Shown here in pieces: positions 38,201 through 50,200 of a stretch of DNA of 64,000 nt (position 1 is its first letter; each line of letters begins with the position of its first letter). This DNA comes from Dyella acidisoli (GTDB lineage Bacteria > Pseudomonadota > Gammaproteobacteria > Xanthomonadales > Rhodanobacteraceae). The notes beneath the pieces are model-generated. The model worked only from the letters and a program-made list of their open reading frames with translations, was not told the DNA's origin and made no database searches. Made by a program: the position numbers and the translations under genes. The stretch lies in assembly GCF_030160295.1 (NCBI RefSeq), contig NZ_BSOB01000017.1, positions 112,984 through 176,983 of the forward strand, read 5' to 3'.

Positions 38201-41200
38201 TTGCCGACTATCGCGCCTGTGTTGCCACCGTTGCCGATTTGCAAGCGACCAGCGCTGATCGTGGTGCCACCGGTGTAAGTGTTATTACCCGCAAGCACCA
38301 GCGTGCCGAGATCGCTTTTTACCAAGCCATCGCTGCCGGTGAGCACGTTGTTGATGGTGGCCGTCATGCTAGCGCCGGCACTGCTGCCATCACCCACGCG
38401 AATCACCGGTACGCTGCCGCTGCTACCCGTCAGCGCCAGCGAGTCACCGGTGAGCACGTAACCATCAACGTCGAACTGCATGCCGGCGGCGCTGACCTGG
38501 CCGCTGCTGCCATCCACCGTCACCGTGCCTGCCGTGCCGCCAAACACGGCGAAGCCGGGCTGCGGCTGCATCGCCACGTTCGGTGTCGCGCCGCTGGTAT
38601 CTGTCCACATTTGCGACGTGGTGGACCAGGTACCGCTGCCGCCACCCATCCGCATTGCGGAGGCTTGGCCGTTCGCGTTCCACACATTCAAGGTGAGGCC
38701 GCTGGTATCGATCAGGTTGATCTGCTTGCTCGCCGTGAGGTTCTGCAGTTGCAGCGTCTGACCAGCTGGCGTGCTGCCGAGTGTGATGCCGCCGTTGGTT
38801 TCGCTCAGCGTGCCGGCATAGGTGAACACGTTGTAGATGCCCGGTCCCATGCCGCCGGCATCGGTGACATTGAGCGTCATGCCATCGAGCGTAAGATTGC
38901 CGCCCACCATCACGCTGGTGCCGCTACCGAAGCTCTGGTAGTTCAGCGCGGGCGCGCCGAACGATAGGTTCAGCACGCTGTTTTGCGCGGCGCTGAAGTT
39001 GCCATTTACGGTCAGCACGCCGAATGCAGTGCCGGGCGTAACACTGCCGCCGGTTTGCACATTGACATCACCACCTATCGTGCCAAGACCGAGCAGTGTG
39101 GCGCCGCTGTTGACGATGACGTTGCCACCCAGCACCGCGGAGTTACCCACCGTGCTGCCCACGATCAGGCTGCCGTTAGCTACTGTCGTGGTGCCGGTGA
39201 AAGCGCTGTTGTTGCCGTCCAGCGTCAACGTACCGGTGCCTTGCTGCACGATCGAGCCGTTGCCCGTGATCGTGCCGCCATAGCTCATGGCATCGCTGCG
39301 ATTGAACACCAGCGTTGCGTTATCGGTGATGTTTCCGATCACCGCACCATTGGTACCACCGTTACCGATCTGCAACGTGCCGTTGCTGATCGTCGTGACG
39401 CCGGTGTAGGTGTTGTTGCCCGTCAGCGTCAACGTGCCGGTGCCGATCTTGGTCAGGCCATCGCCCATGCTTTGCCCGCTGAACGAGCTATCGTCGATGA
39501 TGCCGCTGATCGTGTCGTTATGGTTCAGTCCGCCAAGCGTGAGCGTTAGCGGCAGGGGATTGTTGTTGGCGTCGTCGTTGCTGCCCAGCAGTATGTTGCC
39601 GCCGCCGGAGAGCGAGCCGATGGAGATGGTGGCGGAATCGCCAAGGACGCCAGTGAGAAATACGGCGCCGCCGGTGTTGTTCACCACCGTGGCATTCGCC
39701 ATATCGCTGTTGCCAAAGAATCCAAGCACGCCGCCTGTATAGGCGAATGGGTTGCCGATCTGGCTCCCGCTCGGCGTGGTACCGCTGGCGGCATTGGTCA
39801 GCACCGCGTTGCCTGCTGTGGCATCCGACACGATCACCATGCCGGCGTTGTTGAGCTGAGCGGTGCCGATATCGGCACCACCGATGGTGCCCGACGAGCC
39901 GGCTGCCATGTTGATGATGGACGATCCCAGCGACGTGTTGTTGCCGAAGCTTATTGAGGCATTACCGCTGACATTGATCGTGCGCGAACCCGCACTGACG
40001 ATGCTGCCATTCGGGCCGATGAAGTCGAGAGCGCTGGACGAACCTACCGTAACGTCTCCGCTGCCCAGCGCGCCTGTCGCTTTCACCTCGGCGACGGTGA
40101 TACCGCCCATCTGGTTGCTTATCGTGGTGCCGCCCTGATAGCTGTTGTTGCCGTTGGTCAGTATCAGAGTGCCGCCGCCGAGGCCGGTGAAGGCGAGGTT
40201 GCCGCTGCCGCTGATCTGGCCATCCAGTTGCACCGTGTAGGGTGCGGCGACGCCGATGGTGTTGGTGCCGGCGCCCAGCGTCATCGCTGCGGAGGTGGTG
40301 AGGCTGCTGCTCATCACGTCCAGCTCGCCGTCGTTGAGGTGGAATGCCGTGGTGCTGGTCAGCGCCTGCGCGTTCTCGGAAATCACATCAGCGCCGGCGT
40401 TGATGGTGGTGGTGCCGGTGTAGCTGTTGGCGCCGTAAAGGAGCAGGGTGCCGGTATCCACGGTCAGGTTGCCGCTGCCGTTGATGCTGCCGTAGAACTG
40501 GCCGCTTGCGTTGGTGACAGTAAGCGTCTGCGCGCCGAGGTTGACGTTGCCGCTGCCCGCAAGCGTAGTGACCGAGGCACCACTGTTGGTCGCGCTGATA
40601 TCGAAGGTGCCGCCGCTGTTAACCGTCACGCTGTAGGAATCGGCGATGCTGCCGTTGCCCGACAGCGCAAGCGTGCCGCCGTTGATGGTCGTGAGACCTG
40701 TGTAGGTATTGGCGCCGGTGAGTGTTTCCGTACCGCTCGACACAGCGAGTGCGCCGTAGCCGCCGATGACGCCGTTGAACGTGTCGGCCGCGTTGCTCAG
40801 CGTCAGCGTCTGCGAGGGCAAGCCAGTGTCCACGTAGCCGTTGCCTTGCAGCGAAACGATCGATGAGCCGGTGTTGGTCAGGATCAGGCTGAAGGTGCCG
40901 CCGCTAAGCACATTGACGGAGGAGTCGACGATGCTGCCGTTATTAAGCAGGTCCAGCTCAGCCCCCGCGCCGATGGTGGTGGTGCCGGTGTACGCGTTGG
41001 AGCCGGTGAGCTGCGTGATGCCGTTCGTGAGGGTCAATCCTCCACTTCCCTGGATGAAGCCGTCGAACCGGCCGGCGTTGGTCAAGGTGAGGGTCTGTGT
41101 GCCCAGGCTTACCGTACCGCTGCCTTGCAGCCAGGGAATCGACGCGCCATGGGCGGTATTGCTGATATCGAAGATGGCGCCGCTATCCACTTCTACGTAC

Positions 41201-44200
41201 GACGTGTTGGCGATGCTGCCGTTGTTGGCGAGTGCCAGCGTGCCTTGCTGGATGGTGGTGTTGCCGTAGTAAGTGTTGATGCCACCCAGGATCAGCGTGC
41301 CGTAATCCGTCTTGACCAGGCCGGAATTACCCGTCATTACGTTGTTGATGGTCGCTGTAGTGCTTGCACTGGCGGTCGTGCCATCGCCCACGTTGATGGT
41401 GGCCGAGTTGCTGCTACTCTGCGCGATCAGATTCAGCGCATCGCCCTTCAACACATAGCCGTTGGTAAAAAACTGCATGCCGGTAGCGCTGACCGCGCCG
41501 GCGCTGGCGTCGATCGTCACCGTGCCCGGTACGCCACCGAAGATGGCAAAGCCCGGCTGTGGTTGCATGGCCGAGTTCGGCACGCTGCCATTGCTATTGG
41601 TCCACGTTGGCGAGATGGCGGACCAGGTACCGTCGCCGCCACCCAATTGCGTGGCAGAGGTCTGCCCGTTCGCATTCCAGATGTTGAGGGTGTAGCCGGT
41701 GCTATCGATCAGGTTGATCTGCTTGCTTGCTGTGAGATTCTGCAAAGACACCGTGCGCCCAGCCGGCGTGCTGCCCAGGACGATGTCGCCATTGCTCAAC
41801 GCGCCGCCATAGCTGAGCACGTTATAGATGCCCACGCCCATGCCCAGATTGTTGACGTTGAGCGTGACGCCGTTGAGTGCAACATCGCCGCCCACACGCA
41901 GGCTGCCACCGCTGCCGAAAGTCTGGAAGTTCACGCCCGGTGCGCCATAGGTTTCGTTCAACACGCTGCCTTGCGCGGCAGTGAAATTGCCATTCACCAT
42001 CAACGTGCCGCTTGAACCGCCCGGTGCGACGACGGCGCCACTTTGCACGTTGACGTTGCCGCCAATCGTGCCGAAGCCGCCCAGCGTGGCGCCGCTATTG
42101 ACGGTCACGTTGCCGCCCAGCGTAGTACTGCTGCTGGTAACGCCGCCGACAAGCAGAGTGCCATTCGCCACGGTAGTGGTGCCGGTGAAGGCGCTGTCGT
42201 TGCCACTCAAGGTCACGCTGCCGGTGCCTTGTTGTATCAGCGTACCGTTGCCGGAAATCGCATTGCCGGCGTTCAACGCATCGCTGTGGTTGAACACCAG
42301 CGTGCCGTTGTCGGTGATGCCATTGATGATCGAGCCGCCATCACCAAGTTGCAGCGTGCTGCCAGCTTGGATCGTGGTGCCGCCACCGTACGTGTTGGCG
42401 CCGGTAAGCAGCAGCGTGCCGGCACCGGATACGACCAGACCGCCGCTACCGAAGATCGATTGGCTCAGCGTGAACGTGTTGGCGGCATCGGCGATGTCAA
42501 GGCCGCTGCCAAGGGCGGTAAGGCTGATCGTGCGGCTGGTGCTGGTGAATGCATGACCGGTGATTTGCAACGTGCCGCCACCCAGCACCAACGCACCCGT
42601 GCTGGCGCCGAGATTGCTGTCGCTGGATACCGACAAGATGCCGCCGCTGATGAGCGTGCCGCTGGTATAGGTGTTGGCACCGGTAAGCACCAGCGTGCCG
42701 CTGTCGATCTTCTGCAGGCTGCCGGTGCTGATGCCGTCGCCGATCACACCGCTGAGCGTAGCGCTCTGGCCATTGAGTACATCGAAGCGTGCCGTACCGG
42801 TCACATTGACGTTATTGGCCAGCGTCAATCCATTCGCGATAAAGGTTAGCTGCGTGCCCGTCGCCATGCTCACACTGCCGCTGCCCAGTGCGCCGCTGTT
42901 GCCTACTGCGATGGTGCCGTTGTTGATCTGCGTGCCACCGCTGAAGCTGTTGCTGGTGGTGAGAATCAGCGTGCCCGTACCTTGCTGCACCAAGGTGCCG
43001 TTGCCGGTCATGTTTCCATTGAAGCCGATCGCATCGATACGGTTAAAAATCAGCCGGCCATTGTTGATCACGTCACCGGTGATCAAACCCGCGGTGCCGC
43101 CATTGCCAAGTTGCAGGATGCCACCGTTGATCGTGGTGCCGCCGCTGTAACTGTTGTCGCTGGTGAACAGCAAACTGCCGCTGCTGTTTTGCACCACCGA
43201 ACCGCTGCCGCTGATCGTGCCGTTGAAGCGCGCGGCATCGCTGCGATTGAACACCAGCGTGCCATTGTTGAGCACATTGCCGACGATGGAACCCGTGGTG
43301 CCGCCATTGCCCAATGCCAACGTGCCGGCGCTGATCGTGGTATCGCCGGTATAGGTATTCGTGCCGGTAAGTATCAGTGTGCCCAGGTCAGTTTTGTTGA
43401 GACCGTTAGTGCCGGCGATGACATCGTTGATCGTTGCCGTCATCCCGCTGGCCGCGCCGCTGCCGTCGCCTACACGGATCACCGGTGCTGTGCTGCCACT
43501 GCTGATCAGCGTCAGCGTATCGCCGGTCAATGTGTAACCGTCACTGACGAACTGCATGCCGGAAGCGCTGACATTGCCGGCGCTGCCATCCACCGTCACC
43601 GCACCGGATGCGCCGCCAAAAATCGCAAAACCCGGCTGCGGCGTCATCGCGGCGGTGACGTCGGCATTGGCATCGGTCCACATCGCAGAGGTCGCCGACC
43701 AGATACCGCTGCCGCCACCCAACGCCGTCGCGCTGGCCTGACCGTTGGCGTTCCAGAAGTTGAGCTGCAGGCCGGTTGCGTCGATCAGATTGATCTGTTT
43801 GCTGGCAGCGAGCGTTTGTATCGACAAGCTTTCGCCGGCAGGTGTTGTGCCGAGCGTGATACCGCCATTGCTCTCACTCAGCGTGCCGCCGTAAGTGAAC
43901 ACGTTGTACAACCCCGGCCCCATGCCGCCGGCATTGCTAACGTTGAGCGTGACGCCGTTCAACACCAGATCGCCGCCGACCTTGATGCTGCTGCTCTGTC
44001 CAGGTGTCTTGAAGTTCGTGCCGGGTGCACCAAGCGCAATGTTGACCACGCTGCCTTGCGCCGCCGTAAGACTGCCTGACACCGTGAGCGTGCCGATCGC
44101 CGTTGTGGCATTGCCCGGCGACAGCATGCCGCCGCTTTGCACGAGGAGGTTGCCGCCGATGGTGCCGAAGCCGCGCAGCGTGCTGCCCGTATCCACTTGC

Positions 44201-47200
44201 GCATTGCCCGTAATCGCAGCAGTGGCATGCGTGGCATCGCCCACAACCAGCGTGCCTTGTTGCACGTCGGTCAAGCCGGTGTAGGTGTTGCTGCCGTTGA
44301 GCGTTAGCGTGCCGCTCCCTTGCTTGAGCACCGCGCCATTGCCGGAGATGCTGCCGGCATAAACGCCATCGAAGGTTTGCGCAAAACTCAGCGTCGCATC
44401 GTCGACGATGTTGCCTTGCACGCTGTTGGTATCGCCAGCGAGCACGCCGGCATCGATGGTCCAGTTCAGGCTATTCGTATCTGTGCCGGTCAACAGCCAG
44501 GTGCTGGCGCCGGTTTTCTTGAAGCTGCTGAAACCCTGATATTCCAGGCCGCTGCCGACAGCACCGATTTGCGACACGTCGAAGCGGTTACCGCCACTGG
44601 CATTGGTGTCGCCGCCGAGCGCCAGTGTGTCACCGCCGCTGCTAACCACGTTGCCGACAAAGGTGAAACCGGCCTGCAACTGCAGCGTGTTGCCACCACC
44701 GGAGAAATCCACGGCATCGGCGCGTGTTATGCCATCGCCGTACAAACCGCCGCTGATGATGCCGCTGTTGGTGAGTGTGACGTTGCCTTGGCCAATCACG
44801 CCCGCGCCGCCGCTGCCAACACTTCCTGCTACACCGCTACTACCGTTAGGTGCACTGGAGTGGTTGAGATTCGTCCCGCCGCTGCCGGCGTTGCCGCCAC
44901 TGCCGCCCGCACCGCCGCTGATCGTGCCGCTATTGACGATGGTGGCGCCTAGGCCACCAACGATGCCCGCACCGCCTGCGCCGCCCGTGCTGCCATTGCC
45001 GCCGATTCCGGACACGCCGCCATAGCTGTTGCCACCGCCGCCGCCTTCACCGCCGCGGCCACCAGCACCGCCGCTGATGTTGCCGGCATTGGTAATGGCT
45101 GCACCAGCGCCAGCAAAAATGCCTGTACCGCCGGCGCCACCGAGACCACCGACACCGCCATTCCCGCTCGGGCCGATACTGCCCCCATTCCCATAGCTGA
45201 GCGCGCCCATGCCGCCCGTACCACCACTGCCGCCGGTACCAGCGGTGATGGTGGCGAGATTGGAAAACGTGGCGTTGCCACTCGCATAAATACCTGTGCC
45301 GCCGCTTGCACCGTTCCCGCCGCTGCCACCGGCGCCACCGATGGGGCCGTTGCCGCCGTTGCCGCCGATACCGCCATTGCCGCCAGCAGCGCCGCTTACG
45401 GTGCCGCTATTGGCATAACTGGCGTTTCCGGTAGCGAAAATACCGGCGCCACCCGCACCGCCAGTTGCGCCCGTGCCACCGGTGCCACCTGTGTCATTGA
45501 CGTGCGAGTAGCTGATACCACCGAAGCCGCCGCTACCGCCATGTGCGCCGGCTGCGCCGCTGATGGTGCCGGTGTTGGAGAACGCGACGCTGCCGGTGGC
45601 AAAAATACCTGCACCGCCAGCTCCACCCGTGCCGCCGTCGCCACCGTTACCACCGTTGCCGGTACGACCCGCGTAACCAAATCCGTAGCCACCTCTGCCA
45701 CCATCACCACCTATGCCGCCAGCAGCGCCGCTGATGCTGCTGGTGTTGCCAAGGGTCATGGCGCCGTTGACCAGAATGCCGGCACCACCGGTGCCGCCGA
45801 CGCCACCCGTGCCTCCGCTGTAGCCATTACCTTGGCTGTTGTTGCCGCCGTTGCCACCGAAGCCGGCATTTCCGCCGTTGCCGCCGTTGATAGTGCCGGC
45901 ATGCGTGATGTGGGCGTTACCGCCGGCGAACACGCCGGCCATGCCGGCTCCGCCATTTGCACCGGCACCGCCGCTGCTGCCTCCGTACTTGTAACCGTTA
46001 GCGAACGCGTAGTTCGTCCCTTGATAACCGGTGGCACCGTTGCGTCCGCTATAGCCGGTCACACTCACGCGCGTGGCGATATTCAGCGTCCCGGTGCCGT
46101 ATGCCCTGGCGGCATAGCTACCGGAGTGACCGATCAGGCTGATGCTGGTTATGCCATCGCCCAACTGCAGGGTGCCGCTTTTGACTGCTACGCCGCCGGT
46201 GAAGGTATTGGCACCGGTAAGCGTGAGGATGCTGGTGCCAGCTTGCACCACCGAACCGCTCCCGGAAACCACTCCGCTAAGCGTGATGTTGTTGCTGCTG
46301 TCGAACTGCAGTGTGGCGTTGTCGAGAATGTTGCCGATACCGCCTACGGTTCCGCCGTTGCCGATTTGCAATATGCCACCGCTGATCGTGGTGGTGCCGC
46401 TGTAGTTGTTTGCAGCGGTCAATATCAAGGTGCCGCTGCCGGATTGCGTCAACGAACCCGTGCCGCTGATCGCGCCATCGAAAAGCACAACACCGCTGCG
46501 GTTGAATATCAGCGCGCCGTTATCAATCACGTTACCGAAGATCGAACCGGTCGAACCACCGTTGCCGATCTGCAGCGTGCCACCACTGATGGTGGTGCCA
46601 CCCGTATGGGTATCCGTACCAGTGAGGATCAGCATGCCGTTGCCTTGCTGTACCAGCGCGCCGCTGCCGCTAAGTGTGCCGCTGAACGTGACGGCATCGC
46701 TGCGATTGAAGACCAGCGTGCCGTTGTCGACCACGTTGCCGGTAATCGAACCGGCCGTGCCGCCGTTGCCGATCTGCAAACTGCCTGCGTTGATCGTGGT
46801 GCCTCCGGTGTATGTATCGGTGCCGGCGAGAATCAACGTGCCGCCGCCTTGCTGTACCAAGGCACCGTTGCCGGAAATCGCGCCACCGAACGTCACCGCA
46901 TCGCTGCGGTTGAAGATCAGCGTGCCGTTGTCCACCACATTGCCGATGATGGAACCCGTAGTACTGCCATTACCCAATTGCAACGTACCGCCGCTGATCG
47001 TGGTGCCGCCGGTATAGGTATTTGTGCCAGTAAGAATCAACGTGCCGAGATCGGTTTTGTTGATGCCGCTGCTGCCGGCGATAACGTTGCTTATCGTCGC
47101 CGTCATGCCGCTCGCCGCGCTGCTGCCATCGCCGACGCGGATCACCGGTGCCGTGCCGCCACTGCCGATTAGCGTCAACGTGTCGCCGCTCAAGCTGTAA

Positions 47201-50200
47201 CTATCGCTGGCGAACTGCAGGCCGGTAACGCTGACACTGCCCGCGCTGTTATCCACTGTTACCGCACCGGATGCACCGCCGAAGATCGCAAAGCCCGGCT
47301 GTGGCGCCATCGACGCAGTGACATCACCATTGGTATCTGTCCACACCGACGCCGTGGCCGACCACGTGCCGCTGCCGCCGCCCATGGTCGTTGAACTGGC
47401 TTGGCCATTGGCATTCCAGAAATCGAGCGTGAAGCCGGTGGCGTCGATCAGATTGATCTGCTTGCTGGCGGCGAGTTGTTGAATCGCGAGGTTTTGACCC
47501 GCGGGCGTGCTGCCCAACGTGATACCGCCATGGCTCTCGCTCAACGTGCCCGTATAGGTGAACACGTTGTACATGCCCGGCCCCATGCCGCCCGCATCGC
47601 TGACATTGAGCGTGACGCCATTCAATATCAGGTTGCCGCCCACGACGATGCGGCTGCCTTGTCCGGAGGTTTGGAAGTTTGCGCCCGGTGCACCAAAACT
47701 GAGATTGAGCACGCTGCCCTGGGCCGCGGTGAAATTACCGGAAACCGTAAGCGTGCCGATGGCTGTCGTGGTATCGCCCGGCGATAGGGTGGCGCCAGTC
47801 AGCATGCTGAGGTTGCCGCCGATCGTGCCGAAACCGCGCAGCGTGCCGCCTGTGTCCACTTGTGCGTCGCCTGCGATCGAAGCCGTGGCATGTGAGGCGT
47901 CGCCCAGGATCAACGTGCCTTGCCGTACTTTGGTCGAGCCTCCGTACGTACCGTTGAGCGTCAACGTGCCGCTGCCGGCCTGAACCAGTGCGCCGTTGCC
48001 CGTGATTGCGCTGGTGAAGCTGACCGCGTCGCTACGATTGAAGACCAGCGTGCCGTTGTTGATCACGTCGCCGGTGATCCAGCCAGTGGTACCACCATTG
48101 CCGAGTTGCAGCGTGCCGCTGCTGATCGTGGTGCCGCCGGTGTAGGTATTGTTGCCGGCGAGCGTTTCGTTGCCACCTTGCAAAATCAGCCCAGCGCTGC
48201 CACCGATCACGCCTGCGAAGGTGCCGCTGGCACGGGAGAGGGTAAGCGTCTGGCTGCCGAGATTGACGCTGCCGTCGCCATCGAGCGAAACAACGGAGAC
48301 GGGGTTGGTGCTGCCGGAAATATCGAAGGTCGCACCATTGGCAACGTTGATGTCCGACGAGCCGCTCACGCTACCGGAGCCTGTCAGTGCCAGTGTGCCA
48401 GCGTTGATCGTGGTGCCACCGGTGTAGGTGTCGGCGCTGTTGAGCGTCAACGTGCCGCTGCCGGCCTGGACCAATCCGCCGCTGCCTGTGATCGTGCCGC
48501 TGAAGCTGATCGCATCGTTACGATTGAAGGCCAGCGTGCCGTTGTCGATCACGTCGCCGGTGAGCGAGCCTGTGGTACCGCCGTCACCGATCTGCAGCGT
48601 GCCGGCGCTGATCGTGGTGCCGCCGGTGTAATAGGTGTTGTCGAGTATCAACGTGCCGCTGCCGGCTTGGACCAGTGCACCTCCGCCGAGGATCGTGCCG
48701 GTGAAGCTGACCGCATCACTACGATTGAAGACCAGCGTGCCATTGTCGGTCACGTTGCCCGCAATCCAGCCGCTGGTACCGCCATCTCCGATTTGCAGCG
48801 TGCCGTTGCTGATCGTGGTGCTGCCGGTGTAGCTGTTGGTGCCGGTCAGGATGAGCGTGCCGGCTTGTTGGGTCAGCGCACCCGACCCCGAAATGGCGCC
48901 AGCGAAATTCACCGTATCGGTTCGGTCAAAATCCAGCACCCCGTTGGCGATGACATTGCCGCTGATGGTTCCGCTGCTGCCACCGGCGCCGATCTGCAGG
49001 ACGGTACCGGCGGTGATCGTCGTGCCCGTGCTGCCTGTAGTGGCAATGGAGCCGGTCACGGTGATGCCTTGGCCGTCCGTAAAGTTGGCCGTTTGAGCGG
49101 CAACCGAACCGGTGATGGCAAGTGCCCATGTGTCGTACAAAGTGAAATTGCCGCTGCTCGAAGAAGCGCTGGCGAGCGTGGAAAAATTATTGTTTCTTCC
49201 GGTTAGCGATATGTCCCCGGTTGCAGAGAAGCTGTAGCTTCCCCCGTTGAGGGAGCCGGTACCTGTTTCCGAAAGTGTGCCGAGGGTTGAGATCGAGTTG
49301 GCTGTGCTCCCATTGGTAACCGTTCCGGTAATCGTCAGTGAGCTGCCGTCCGCCAACGTGAAGTCGCCTGAGTTGAACGTACCCAGTGTGCTTATCTGGT
49401 TGGCGACTTCGTCCAGCGTCACGCTGCCGCTGACATTGCCCGTCAAACCGGCAAGTTGGATGGCGCCAGCGGTTTGGTTCACATTCCCCGTGACATTCAG
49501 CGTCAACGAACCCACCGCCGAACCGGTGGACTGACCGGCGAGGATCAAGCCGTTGCTTGCTAAAAGAGTGCCCCCTGAAGGGCTGACCAGAAGCGCCTGC
49601 GAAAGCGTGTGGTTGGCATCAGTCGTTTGTAGCGTCCCGCCATCGAGGGTGACCGTACCGGCACTTGAGCCCAGTGAGCCGGTGGCCGAAATGGACAACA
49701 TCCCTGCATTGATCACCCACGACATGGGTAGGCTACTAGTACCTGTCAATGTCCAGGTGCTCGCACCATTTTTTTGGTAACTATCAAAACCGCCCGAAAC
49801 GAGGGCGACGTTGAAGCTCGCATTGGCACTGCCATCCAGATCGAGAATGTTGCCGTTGCCTCGAGTCGAAAAAATATTTCCGATGAGGCTGTAGCCGCTC
49901 AGCAGCTTGACCGTGTTGCTACTGCCCGTGAGGTCGATAGCGTAAGCACCCGCCGCACCCGAGATGCTGCCGCTGTCGATGATGGTGTTATTGCTGTCCG
50001 CCATCACCCCGGCGCCGCCTGCGCCAGCGAGGCATCCGCCGTATGGGCAGCCGGCACTGGTGGCGGTGCTGCTCCCACCACTGATCGAGCCGCTGTTGGT
50101 AAGCGTGATACCCGAGGCCAAGCTCGCGCCCGTGCCACCATTGCCGCCGGTGCCGCTGGTTAAGTGGCCAGCACCACCACCGCCACCGATACCACCTTGG

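Noticed and set aside
44790..46060. CRISPR-like periodic repeats
   Set aside because: The period arises from protein repeats; units vary in sequence and length, and no cas genes or unique spacers are present.
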